NCBI GenBank assembly: GCA_021325145.1
Contig: JAJPHR010000110.1
Span: forward strand, 62,001 to 126,000
Reading direction: 5' to 3'
From: Verrucomicrobiota bacterium
GTDB lineage: Bacteria; Verrucomicrobiota; Verrucomicrobiia; Limisphaerales; Pedosphaeraceae
DNA length: 64,000 nucleotides
Shown: piece by piece, positions 15,527 through 23,778 of the stretch
Layout: the number at the start of each line of letters is the position of its first letter
Numbering within the stretch: the stretch's first letter is position 1
Made by a program: the position numbers and the translations under genes
The notes under the pieces: model-generated
Seen by the model: the letters and a program-made list of their open reading frames with translations, nothing else
Database searches by the model: none
Told to the model about the DNA's origin: nothing

Positions 15527-18055
15527 CTACGGCCCCGCCACCACGCTCAAGCCTTGCGGCGCGGCCGGTACTTTCAGAATCGCAATGCTCTGCAATTGAA
15601 CGTTCGCTTCCCGGCCACAAATGACAAGCTGATGCGAGCCGGTGCCGAGATTGAATACCTCCGGCGTAAACTGATCGCTCGTGTCGGTGCCCAGGCCGCG
15701 CCAGCCCGCCAACCGTAGTTGGAAGCCGGTCGTGGTCGGGATGTCCCAGATCATGGTGGGATCCGTCGGCAGCGCGTCCATGTTCACGTATAAGGAGTTG
15801 GCCGCATCGTTCGGCGCATTCACCAATACCTGGACCACATAAGAGCCCGCGTTGGTGATCGTAAAATTATAAGTAGCCTTGCCCGCGCTGGCAACGGCGG
15901 TCGTCTGCACCGCTTGGGAAATGTAACCATTGCCGGCTGTGAATGGGGCGGTGATTGTCCCGTTGGTCGCCGAGAATGCAAGTCCCTGGCCGGCCGTGGG
16001 CGGTTGAAGGACCACCGTGCTCAACTGCGGCGAGGCCACATTGGTCTGGCCGTCGCTGACTTGCAACGACCACGCATAGGTGCCAGCCGTTCCCGTACCG
16101 TAGGTGAAGCTGATCGGCAGGACAGTCCCCGAACCGCTCTGAAAGATCACCGGCGAGCCGCCATTGAGGGAATACGTCCATTGCCAGGTCAGCGGTTTCC
16201 CAACGGGAGAAGAGGCCGTGGCTGAATAAGTGACGATGGTGCCTTCATAAACGTGAATTCCCGGCAGGTTCGGGGCCACATCCGTGGCGTTCTGGGTGAT
16301 GGCCGAAACCACCGGCGGCTGATAATTGGAGTTGGTGCTGGTGGTCTGGGATACGACGACGATCGACGCGCTGGCGCTTCCGGAACTGGCGCCAGCCGTG
16401 GCGGAAAGCTGCCAGGTGTAAGTGTTGCCCGCGCTCCCGGCGGGAAAAGTATAGCTGGCGCTGGGAATGGTCGTTCCGGTGCCGCTCGCATAGTTCACTT
16501 GCGACCCGCCGTTTACGCTGTAGGACCACTGCCAATTGACAGCGTTGGTGCCCGTGTAGGTTACTGTGTCTGAAAATTGCACCGTGGTGCCCTCATAGAC
16601 ATGGATGCCAGGCTGGCTCGGCACCACATCGACGGCATTATCGGTGACGGGCGAAACCGACAGATACGGGCTGGCGACGCCGCCGTACTGGTATGGTCCG
16701 ATGTCCCAGGCACCTGAGCCCGGACGTCCATTGCCGTCTATGTCCGTGTTGAAGTAAGCGGATTCGTTGGCTCCCTTTAAGATCAGGGCGCCCGCAGCCG
16801 CGGTGAGGTGGAAGTCATTTCCCGGGGTGTTTGGCACATACCTGACAAAATCGCCGTTGTTGGACGAAAGCTTGAGCGACACGTTGCCCGACGCGTTGAT
16901 TCCTGCATCCACGTCAATGCCCCATGAATTGATGCTGATATTGTTGTAAACGCCGCATCCCGTGAACGACGCTGAATATCCAGACCCGTAAAAGTTGGCG
17001 GCCACCGAAACGGCCGGCTCCGCGCCCATGTCCGAGAAGAGGTTGTTCATGATCTGAACATCGTTGAAGGTCTTGGTGCTCGAGCTGCCATCCGGTCGCA
17101 CGGTGATGCCCTCGGGGTACCATCCGTTGATCACCGGCATCGTCATGACGCCCACGTTATTGTAAATCCAGAGATGGTTGAAACCCGCATAGTAGCCATC
17201 GGCGAAAAAGCATGAATTGCCCAGGTTGACGCAATAATTGTTGTAAATCTTGATGTAGCTCGACCCGCCAGTGTCCTGCCAGCCGTCCTGATGCTGGCCC
17301 CCATAGCTTCCCGATTGGAAAGTTTGCGCCAGGTAATTGCTGTAAATGCTGTAACCGGAACTGCCGCCGAGTTCGAAGATGTCCGGGCCGATCGAGTAAT
17401 TTCCCGGGACATGGATCTCGTTGTTGTGAATCCTCGTTCCATCCCAGGTTGGATCGACGGTAACCATGTATGCGAACGAGTTGACCGTCGTGCTGACCAT
17501 GTTGACATAGTTGTGGTCGAATTCGAACCCGCTGACCGAGGTCGCAAATATAACGTCTTCCGGATTGTTGCCGTTGGCGGTTATCGACCCAAAGTTGATG
17601 TACGCCAGACGGACATTGGAAAGGCTGCCGGAAGTTGACCAGGTGATCAAGTTGACGCCGGTGGCCGCGAAGTGCATTTTCCCATCGCCGGCATCACCGA
17701 CGATGGCCAGGTTTTTGGAAGGATTAAAAAACGTGCCGCTGGTGTTGAATATCGCCGTGCCATTGTGCGCGGAATCCTGGCCGATCTTGTAGGTGATGGG
17801 GTTGCCGGACGCTCCGCCTGCCGGCGACCAGGTTCCGGTGGAGTACGATTGCGAGGAGCCGGAAGGCCCGCCGCTGATGTAAACGGTGTCGCCGGCGCTG
17901 ACGCCGGTCACTGCGGACAGGCTGGTCCAGGCATTGGCCCAGGAGGTGCCGTTTCTCGCGCCGGTGGCGGTACTGTCAACGTACCAGGTGGCGGCTGAGA
18001 GCGAGGTTGCGGCGGCAAAAGTCAGCGCCAGGAGTGAAAGAAGTTTTTTGTGCAT
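15527..18055 (-). CDS. Secreted right-handed beta-helix protein with Ig-like repeats and C-terminal CBM-like domain
   Basis: An extracellular protein of about 842 residues. The ATG at 18055 is chosen because it begins a clean signal peptide (MHKKLLSLLALTFAAATSLSA) and the preceding open frame has no such signal. Residues 22-470 look like a parallel beta-helix of polysaccharide-lyase or pectate-lyase type: WYVDSTATG, GTSWANAW, GDTVYISGG, then repeating rungs such as FDHNYVN, IHNNEIHV, IYNNYCVN, IMNNLFSDMG and VYNNISINSW. Two tandem domains of about 110 residues follow, each starting with DV(V/A)P, then PGIHVYEGT, with WQW(S/T)YS(V/L)NGGS. The last 150 residues (AGSYVVQVLVNAP and LVICGREANVQL) resemble a CBM6/35-like jelly roll. 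Probably binds or cleaves a polysaccharide; no catalytic residue is assigned. Confidence 0.8.
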   Translation of the reverse strand: MHKKLLSLLALTFAAATSLSAATWYVDSTATGARNGTSWANAWTSLSAVTGVSAGDTVYISGGPSGSSQSYSTGTWSPAGGASGNPITYKIGQDSAHNGTAIFNTSGTFFNPSKNLAIVGDAGDGKMHFAATGVNLITWSTSGSLSNVRLAYINFGSITANGNNPEDVIFATSVSGFEFDHNYVNMVSTTVNSFAYMVTVDPTWDGTRIHNNEIHVPGNYSIGPDIFELGGSSGYSIYSNYLAQTFQSGSYGGQHQDGWQDTGGSSYIKIYNNYCVNLGNSCFFADGYYAGFNHLWIYNNVGVMTMPVINGWYPEGITVRPDGSSSTKTFNDVQIMNNLFSDMGAEPAVSVAANFYGSGYSASFTGCGVYNNISINSWGIDVDAGINASGNVSLKLSSNNGDFVRYVPNTPGNDFHLTAAAGALILKGANESAYFNTDIDGNGRPGSGAWDIGPYQYGGVASPYLSVSPVTDNAVDVVPSQPGIHVYEGTTVQFSDTVTYTGTNAVNWQWSYSVNGGSQVNYASGTGTTIPSASYTFPAGSAGNTYTWQLSATAGASSGSASASIVVVSQTTSTNSNYQPPVVSAITQNATDVAPNLPGIHVYEGTIVTYSATASSPVGKPLTWQWTYSLNGGSPVIFQSGSGTVLPISFTYGTGTAGTYAWSLQVSDGQTNVASPQLSTVVLQPPTAGQGLAFSATNGTITAPFTAGNGYISQAVQTTAVASAGKATYNFTITNAGSYVVQVLVNAPNDAANSLYVNMDALPTDPTMIWDIPTTTGFQLRLAGWRGLGTDTSDQFTPEVFNLGTGSHQLVICGREANVQLQSIAILKVPAAPQGLSVVAGP

Positions 18056-18593
18056 AGTGGCTGCGGTAACTGCCTTGATCCGTGGCCAAGCCGGGATTTC
18101 GAGCAGATTTGCGGCTCCAGCCTGAAACTGCTTTCGACACGACTCGACATTGGCAAAACATGTTGCCAGCCCAGGTAGCAAGTTGGGTGCCGCAGACGCG
18201 CGCTACCCCACCTGTGGGGTCAACCCGTTCCGGAATAGTGCTCCAAATGGCGGCAAGCCGTCGGCAATCCTGAAGATCCTGTATCGAGGGCCTGTCCTAA
18301 ATTATTCGCAGCCAAGCAGATAAGAAACCGCCCGCCCGGCTCGCTCCAGACGTGTCCAGCCAATGGGCTGGCGCAATCGCAACGCCCCGATCCTTGGCAG
18401 CGCGACCATTTTTCGTACACGTTTACCAGGCGCAATTCCGAGGCAACCACATCGGGCAATGTGCAATGCAAATTTCGTGCAAGATACCATTGCGTTTCGA
18501 CCCTGCAGAACCGCGAAATAGAGGCGAGAACTCTGTTGAAAATTCTACTTTGTTTGGATGACATGCTTGCGATGCCAGCACGGTTGGCTGGCG
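18056..18593. other. 538-bp intergenic region without a recognised gene
   Basis: Contains a short palindrome ACCCCA/TGGGGT at 18205-18220. A 114-codon minus-strand frame (18220-18564) has no signal peptide, motif or plausible composition, and I do not support it as a gene. Upstream region of the beta-helix protein gene. Confidence 0.4.
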
Positions 18594-19163
18594 TCAGGCG
18601 GTTCCGCCTGCGGCTCTCTTTGAAAGAATTTGCTCAAGAGCTTGCGCGAAGATGGTGTAAGCCTTGTCGTCCTCGCGAGTGTAGAGGACCATGCGAACCT
18701 CATCGAGGTTGTGCTGCTTACGCTCCAGGAATTCGATGATCGTCTTGAGCGCAATCGGGGCAGCCAGTCGAATTGGATAAACGAACGCTCCCGTGGAGAT
18801 GGATGGAAACGAAACGCTTCGCAAACCATGCTCGGCTGCAACGTCCAAAGTGCGCCGATACGCGCTCGCCAGCAACTCCGGTTCATGCTCGTCGCCGCCT
18901 CGCCAGACCGGCCCGACTGCATGAATAACATGGCGGGCCTTCAGGTCGCCACCGGTGGTGATGACTGCATCGCCAATGGGACAGCCGCCAATGAGTCGGC
19001 ATTCTTCGTAAATCTTCGGGCCGCCTTTCGTATGGATGGTGCCGTCTGTGCCATTCCCCTTGTTGAGACGCCAATGCGCGGCGGTCACGACCGCGTCCGT
19101 GTCCTGATCGGCAATGTCACCGGTGACAAGGCTCAGTGTTGTCTTTCCTATTTTGGTTTGCAT
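18594..19163 (-). CDS. Macro-domain protein (ADP-ribose-binding, MacroD/YmdB-like) with altered NAAN motif
   Basis: A 189-residue macro domain starting at MQTKIGKTTLSLVTGDIA (ATG at 19163); the longer open frame upstream has no homology-like features. Characteristic elements follow: GDIADQDTDAVV, GTDGTIHTKGG, RLIGGCPIGDAVIT, ARHVIHAVGP and SVSFPSISTGAFVYP. Such proteins hydrolyse O-acetyl-ADP-ribose or remove ADP-ribose from proteins or nucleic acids. The usual NAAN of the first loop is TAAH here, and the Gly-rich loop before VDG is replaced by LNKGNGTDG, so the catalytic Asn contacts differ and activity may be changed. It is followed by a small membrane-protein gene upstream on the same strand. 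Confidence 0.88.
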   Translation of the reverse strand: MQTKIGKTTLSLVTGDIADQDTDAVVTAAHWRLNKGNGTDGTIHTKGGPKIYEECRLIGGCPIGDAVITTGGDLKARHVIHAVGPVWRGGDEHEPELLASAYRRTLDVAAEHGLRSVSFPSISTGAFVYPIRLAAPIALKTIIEFLERKQHNLDEVRMVLYTREDDKAYTIFAQALEQILSKRAAGGTA

Positions 19164-19198
19164 GACACCAGACGCGGCGAGTCGGCACCTGCACGGAG

Positions 19199-19540
19199 TT
19201 AGGCGGTGGCGCGCACGCGCGTGACTCGTTCGATGCGATACACTGCGAGCCACGTCGTCCCTGCAACCAGGGATTCCACTACGGCAATCTCAAACGGGAT
19301 TAAATTTAGCGTGGAAAGACGGACAAATGCGGCATCCCAGAAGAACCAAAAGCCGACACACACAGAGCCCAGCACGAGAAGCAGAACAACGGCCCGTGTC
19401 CCTACTCGACGTGCGGAAATGATGGCGAAGGGAAACAAAACGTACGGCAGGAACGCCAGCGGGTGCGGGTACAACCAGGCAGTCGTGACGGTACCCAGCA
19501 CGACTAGCAACCAAGAACAGACGGTGAGGGTAATGGTCAT
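19199..19540 (-). CDS. Small integral membrane protein, four predicted TM segments
   Basis: A 113-residue very hydrophobic protein with segments near residues 4-23 (LTVCSWLLVVLGTVTTAWLY), 28-42, 48-68 (AVVLLLVLGSVCVGFWFFW) and 82-101, and a basic C-terminal tail (RIERVTRVRATA) that would lie in the cytoplasm. No family recognised. The start codon is preceded by a plausible AAGGGAA-like stretch, and the frame ends 36 nt before the macro-domain gene, so the two may be co-transcribed. Composition strongly favours a real membrane protein over a chance frame. Confidence 0.65.
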   Translation of the reverse strand: MTITLTVCSWLLVVLGTVTTAWLYPHPLAFLPYVLFPFAIISARRVGTRAVVLLLVLGSVCVGFWFFWDAAFVRLSTLNLIPFEIAVVESLVAGTTWLAVYRIERVTRVRATA

Positions 19541-19570
19541 ACAAGGGAATTTGCTCTGTCAGGTATTCCC

Positions 19571-19618
19571 TTCACTTTTGTGCCTTTTGTGCTTCTTTGT
19601 GGCCATTTCTCTCCGTGA
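19571..19618. repeat. CTTTTGTG-type quasi-periodic repeat
   Basis: CTTTTGTGC, CTTTTGTGCTT and CTTTGTGGCC follow each other with a 9-10 bp period in the 98-bp gap between rsmE and the small membrane-protein gene. Its T-rich decamer character resembles the array at 15231-15300. Confidence 0.5.
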
Positions 19619-19638
19619 TTTGGGGTCCAATCTGCTGG

Positions 19639-20388
19639 TTACGCCCCGCTCAGCTCGTAATTAAGCACTGACAGCGAATAAATCGCCGCCGTCTCACTCC
19701 GTAAAACGAGCCGTCCCAGTGTGATCGGCAATGCGCCGGAACCTTTGATGGCGTTCATCTCGGCCGGGGTAAAATCGCCCTCCGGCCCGATCCAGACGCA
19801 AACAGTCTTCGGCAAGCGGCCTTTTTCGTCCTGGAAGGACTTCACATATTCGCGCGGATGGCGACGGTCGCTTTGAAGCGAGCCGACCAATGGCAGTTCA
19901 AATTTTTCGCCGCGCGCCAGATACTCCTTCGGTGTAACGGGAGCTTCAATCTTCGGCAGCCACGCGGAGCCGCATTGCTTGATGGCTTCAATTGCCGTGA
20001 GTTGCCAGCGTTCAGCTTTGGCCGCCGCGCTCTCGTCATCGAGTTGCGTCGTTACCCGGTCTGAAAGCAATGGCACAATACAATGAGCGCCAAGTTCCGT
20101 GGCCTTCTGGATTATATTTTCGATGATCTTGCCCTTGGGAATGGCCTGCAACAGCGTGATCTGGCAGGGCAGGGGAGGAACGGAACTGCGCTGTTTCACG
20201 GCCAGGATGAAATGATCGTGACCCTTCTTGTGCGCTTCGCATAACAACTCCTGGCCCGCGCCGTCCAGCACCACCACCCGCTCACCGTCACGCAAACGCA
20301 GCACATGGGCCGCGTGGTGCGCGTCCCGTTCGCTCAACGACAGCATATCGCCCTGGCACTCCCCCGGCGGCAAATAAAAACGGTGCAT
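19639..20388 (-). CDS. rsmE: 16S rRNA (uracil1498-N3)-methyltransferase RsmE
   Basis: A 249-residue SPOUT-class methyltransferase acting on U1498 of 16S rRNA. The N-terminal PUA-like domain begins MHRFYLPP and includes HHAAHVLRLRDGERVVVLDGAG; the knotted C-terminal domain shows LLQAIPKGKIIENIIQKATELG, the SAM-binding VWIGPEGDFTPAE and LGRLVLRSETAAIYSLSVL. All family hallmarks and the length fit. The start ATG shares one base with the dnaJ stop (TGATG), so translation is coupled to dnaJ. Confidence 0.95.
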   Translation of the reverse strand: MHRFYLPPGECQGDMLSLSERDAHHAAHVLRLRDGERVVVLDGAGQELLCEAHKKGHDHFILAVKQRSSVPPLPCQITLLQAIPKGKIIENIIQKATELGAHCIVPLLSDRVTTQLDDESAAAKAERWQLTAIEAIKQCGSAWLPKIEAPVTPKEYLARGEKFELPLVGSLQSDRRHPREYVKSFQDEKGRLPKTVCVWIGPEGDFTPAEMNAIKGSGALPITLGRLVLRSETAAIYSLSVLNYELSGA

Positions 20389-21524
20389 CAGCTAAACAAG
20401 TTCTTCGCCTTCTCGAAGAAGCTTTGTGTGATCGGGTTGACGGTTTCATCGCACGATTCGGCGAATTCCTGGAGCTTCGCCTTTTGCGCCGCGTTTAAAT
20501 GCGTGGGAACCTCCACATGCACGCGCACATGCAAATCGCCGGCCCCGAAGCCTTGCACGTTTTTAATGCCCTTGCCCTTGAGCCGGAACGTCGTGCCCGG
20601 CTGCGTGCCGGCCGGCATCTTGATACTTGTCTTCCCGCTCAACGTCGGCACTTCAATTTCGGCTCCCAGCGCCGCTTGCACGAAACTGACCGGCACATCG
20701 CAAATCAAATCGTCGCCGTCCCGCTGGAAAATCTCGTGCGGCTTGACGTGTAGCACCACATACAAATCGCCCTGCGGCCCGCCCCGCAGGCCCGCTTCGC
20801 CGTTGCCGCTGGAGCGCAGCCGCGACCCGGTATCCACGCCCGCCGGGATGCGCAGCTTGATCTTGGACGTCACTTCGCGCCGGCCGCTGCCGTGACAGGT
20901 CTTGCACGGTTTCTCCAGGACGCGCCCCGCGCCTTCGCAACGCGGGCAGGTCTGCGCAATGCTGAAAATTCCCCGCGAACTGATGACCTGGCCCCGTCCG
21001 CCGCAAGTCGGGCACGTCCGGCTCTTCGAGCCCGGCTCCGCTCCCGAACCGTGGCAGACATCGCACCGGTCGTTCTTGGTGACCGTGATTTCCTTTTCGC
21101 AACCGTTCGCGGCTTCCTCGAACGTGATCTCCATGTCGTAGCGCAAATCGGCGCCCCGCTGCGGCTGCGTCGGGTCGGAACGGCCGCCGCCGCCAAACAA
21201 ATCCTCAAAAATGCTGCTGCCGCCAAACACCTCGCGAAAAATGTCCGCCGGATCATGAAAGCCGCCACTTCGCCCGCCGCCACCGCTGCGCATGCGGGGG
21301 TCGAACGCCGCATGTCCATAACGGTCATAGGCGGCGCGTTTCTGCGGGTCGCTCAAGGCCTCGTAAGCCTCGCCCAGTTCCTTGAACTTTTCCTCCGCGG
21401 TCTTGTCGCCCGGATTTTTGTCCGGATGGAACTTCACAGCCAGCTTGCGGTAGGATTTTTTAATTTCCTCCACGTCGGCCTCCCGCTCCACACCGAGAAC
21501 CTCGTAATAATCGCGCTTGGCCAT
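20388..21524 (-). CDS. dnaJ: Chaperone protein DnaJ
   Basis: Type I Hsp40 co-chaperone that stimulates DnaK ATPase and delivers clients. Domain order is complete: J-domain with the HPD motif (KFHPDKNPG), a Gly/Phe-rich linker (residues about 75-120), a zinc domain with four repeats CHGSG, CGGRG, CEGAG and CHGSG in CxxCxGxG form, then the beta-rich client-binding domains with GDLYVVLHV and GDLHVRVHVEVP. 378 residues, normal length. It lies 4 nt after grpE and overlaps rsmE by one base. dnaK is not in the window, so the usual dnaK-dnaJ linkage is broken. Confidence 0.97.
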   Translation of the reverse strand: MAKRDYYEVLGVEREADVEEIKKSYRKLAVKFHPDKNPGDKTAEEKFKELGEAYEALSDPQKRAAYDRYGHAAFDPRMRSGGGGRSGGFHDPADIFREVFGGSSIFEDLFGGGGRSDPTQPQRGADLRYDMEITFEEAANGCEKEITVTKNDRCDVCHGSGAEPGSKSRTCPTCGGRGQVISSRGIFSIAQTCPRCEGAGRVLEKPCKTCHGSGRREVTSKIKLRIPAGVDTGSRLRSSGNGEAGLRGGPQGDLYVVLHVKPHEIFQRDGDDLICDVPVSFVQAALGAEIEVPTLSGKTSIKMPAGTQPGTTFRLKGKGIKNVQGFGAGDLHVRVHVEVPTHLNAAQKAKLQEFAESCDETVNPITQSFFEKAKNLFS

Positions 21525-21528
21525 GGGA

Positions 21529-22104
21529 TCAGGCGCCAGCCTTCTTGGCTACCACCACCGTCGCGGGCCGGACCAGCCGGTCACGCATTTTGTAACCCTT
21601 GCGAAGCTGTTGCAATACTTGCCCCTCGGGCACGTCGGCCGATTCCTGCTGCGAAACCGCCTCGTGCCAGTTCGGGTCGAACGTTTTCCCCGCCGCGTCC
21701 ACTTCCTCCAGCCCCGCTTCCTGCAATGCCTTCCGAAGCTGTTGATGAATCATCGCGACGCCCGTCTGCAGCGATTGCACCGCGTCCGGCGACTGGTTCT
21801 GCGCCGCCGCTGCCATGGCCGCATCGAAATTGTCCAGCACGGGCACCAGCTTTTTGATCAACGATTCGTTGGCGTAACGCACCGCTTCCTCGCGATCCCG
21901 CGCGGCGCGCTTTTTAAAATTATCCAGGTCAGCCGTGGCCCGGAGCAACCGGTCCCAATTCTCGTCCGCTTTTGCCGCCCGCGCTTTTAGGTCCTCAAGT
22001 TGCGCGGAAGTCAACGCCTCCGGGACGAGCGCTTCGTTGTCGAGTTTGCCATCGTTCATTGCATTCCCTGCTGCTTCTTTCATTTCTGTTGCTGTATCAT
22101 TCAT
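21529..22104 (-). CDS. grpE: Nucleotide exchange factor GrpE
   Basis: A 191-residue homodimeric co-chaperone releasing ADP from DnaK. The N-terminal acidic region and long coiled coil (LEDLKARAAKADENWDRLLRATADLDNFKKRAARDRE) are followed by the compact beta domain with GVAMIHQQLRKALQEAGLEEV and FDPNWHEAVSQQ; the end GYKMRDRLVRPATVVVAKK is typical. It is the first gene of the grpE-dnaJ-rsmE operon. The ATG at 22104 is preceded by AAGGA at good spacing. I looked for a CIRCE operator and found none; a TTATATTA-like -10 lies about 20 bp upstream. Confidence 0.96.
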   Translation of the reverse strand: MNDTATEMKEAAGNAMNDGKLDNEALVPEALTSAQLEDLKARAAKADENWDRLLRATADLDNFKKRAARDREEAVRYANESLIKKLVPVLDNFDAAMAAAAQNQSPDAVQSLQTGVAMIHQQLRKALQEAGLEEVDAAGKTFDPNWHEAVSQQESADVPEGQVLQQLRKGYKMRDRLVRPATVVVAKKAGA

Positions 22105-22318
22105 CGTTCCTTGTCCCTAATATAACATCAATTCCTATCACCATATACAATTCCTCCGGCCGGGGCAACTGTGTACATGAGACGCGCCCTTGCCTGCCCC
22201 GGCCGGATTGAGTATGGTAGCAGGAACCGACGTGGAAACGGCCTGGACCAAAACGGCGACTGGGTATTTCCGCCGGCTGGAGGGCTGACACAGCCGGACC
22301 GAAGCTGAAACGATTGCC

Positions 22319-23698
22319 ATGAGCTTGTTGGGTGCCATCCTGATTCTCGCCTGCCTGGTGTATGTTTCCTTCCACTATTGGGACCGGCTCTCGCCGAAAG
22401 CGGAAAAGCCCGGAATCAAAAAATGGTTCAAGAACTGGGCGATCAAGGGATTGGGCCTGCCGATTCTGGCCTGGATTATTTGCAACGCGGGCAGTTCTCC
22501 GATCATCCCCCCTCTGGTGGCGCCAGTGGCCGCGGGAAAAGTCTCAGGCTGGCTGTCGCGCATGGAGGCCCTGACCGCGCCCGCGGTGGCAATCATTGTA
22601 TCGTACTGGACCACCGTAAATTTTCTGTGGTTTATCAGTGCAGCGTACTCGCGGACAACGACGCGGAGCCGTGAGGTCATCGTGGGAATCGTCGGCTGGT
22701 GTCTTTTGGCTTTTCCGCTGACGGCGGGACTCATCCGCTTCCTGGGGTGGGAATCTGCCGGGTACGTTGCGCTGTTGTGCCTGCTGCCGCTGGTCCATTT
22801 CGGTTCCCAAGTGCAGGAGGAAGAGGTGCCGGTCCAGGCCAGCTATGCCAAGGCCATCGCCAAGATAAAGTTCGGCAAATACGCCGAGGCGGAGTCGGAA
22901 GTCATTCAGGAACTGGAACGGTGCGAGAATGATTTCGACGGCTGGTTGATGCTGGCCGAGCTTTACGCCAATCATTTCCACGACCTGGCCGAGGCCGAGC
23001 GCACCGTGCGGGAACTCGCCACCGAACCCAAGACCACCCCGTCCCAAATCGGCGTCGCGTTCCATCGCCTGGCCGACTGGCACCTGAGGCTGGCGGATGA
23101 TCCCGCGGCCGCGCGGCGCGCGTTGGAAGCGATCGTCACGTTGCTGCCGGGCTCACATCTCGCGCATATGGCCCAATTGCGGATGAACCAATTGCCCGCG
23201 TCGCGTGAAGAGCTGGTCGAACAAAAGGAAAAAGGCCGGACGTTTCGCCTGCCGGCGCTGAATGAGGAATTGGACGAATCCGTCGCCTCCGCAGTCCCGG
23301 CGCTGGACCCGACAGAGGCTGCCACCCGCGTCAACGGCTGCGTGCAGAAACTCCGCCAAAACCCGGACGATGTGGCCGCCCGCGAGCAGTTGGCGCAGTT
23401 GTTCGCCGAACAGACGGGCAAAGCCGCCACGGGCATCGAGCAACTTCGATTGCTCCTGGGCATGCAGAACCAGCCCGACCAGAAGCGGGTGGCCTGGCTG
23501 GCGTTGATTGCTTCCTGGCAACTTAGATACCTTCAGGACCAGGAAGCCGCCCGCGCGACACTGGAGGAGCTGATCCATGAGTACCCGCAAACCGCGCAAG
23601 CCTTCGCCGCGCAACGCCGTTTAACTCAGATGGATTTCGAAGTCCGGGTGCAGAGGATTAAAGACGCCGCAACGCGGATCAGGCTGCCATCGAGATAG
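22319..23698 (+). CDS. Membrane-anchored TPR-type protein
   Basis: A 459-residue protein of unknown function. The first 170 residues contain several membrane segments (LLGAILILACLVYVSFHYW, GLPILAWIICNAG, AVAIIVSYWTTVNFLWFISA, VIVGIVGWCLLAFPLTAGLI and AGYVALLCLLPLVHFG). From about residue 180 onward it is helical with TPR-like pairs: ASYAKAIAKIKFGKYAEAESEVIQEL, WLMLAELYANHFHDLAEAE, FHRLADWHLRLADDPAAARRALEAI and REQLAQLFAEQTGKAATGIEQL. It is divergent from the grpE operon across 214 bp and converges with the large strand-repeat gene. Likely a scaffold for envelope protein complexes; no enzymatic motif seen. Confidence 0.8.
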   Translation: MSLLGAILILACLVYVSFHYWDRLSPKAEKPGIKKWFKNWAIKGLGLPILAWIICNAGSSPIIPPLVAPVAAGKVSGWLSRMEALTAPAVAIIVSYWTTVNFLWFISAAYSRTTTRSREVIVGIVGWCLLAFPLTAGLIRFLGWESAGYVALLCLLPLVHFGSQVQEEEVPVQASYAKAIAKIKFGKYAEAESEVIQELERCENDFDGWLMLAELYANHFHDLAEAERTVRELATEPKTTPSQIGVAFHRLADWHLRLADDPAAARRALEAIVTLLPGSHLAHMAQLRMNQLPASREELVEQKEKGRTFRLPALNEELDESVASAVPALDPTEAATRVNGCVQKLRQNPDDVAAREQLAQLFAEQTGKAATGIEQLRLLLGMQNQPDQKRVAWLALIASWQLRYLQDQEAARATLEELIHEYPQTAQAFAAQRRLTQMDFEVRVQRIKDAATRIRLPSR

Positions 23699-23724
23699 CG
23701 CGGCTGAGGGCGAACGGCTCGCCT

Positions 23725-23752
23725 CAGGGCGCGCAGAGGACTGCGCGCCCTG
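23725..23752. repeat. Perfect 12-bp inverted repeat between convergent genes
   Basis: CAGGGCGCGCAG, 4-base loop AGGA, CTGCGCGCCCTG. The context after it (TTTCCGGTATGAA) resembles that after the palindrome at 44771-44798 (GTTCCGGCATGAA), so both belong to one family. It may also act as a bidirectional transcription stop, though no T-run is present. Confidence 0.7.
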
Positions 23753-23778
23753 CTCAATTTCCGGTATGAACGATGTCG

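Noticed and set aside
18220..18564. 114-codon minus-strand gene in the gap before the macro-domain gene
   Set aside because: No signal, domain, ribosome-binding site or neighbour logic; composition looks random.
22105..22318. CIRCE heat-shock operator upstream of grpE
   Set aside because: No TTAGCACTC-N9-GAGTGCTAA or close variant is present; only a weak -10-like TTATATTA is seen.
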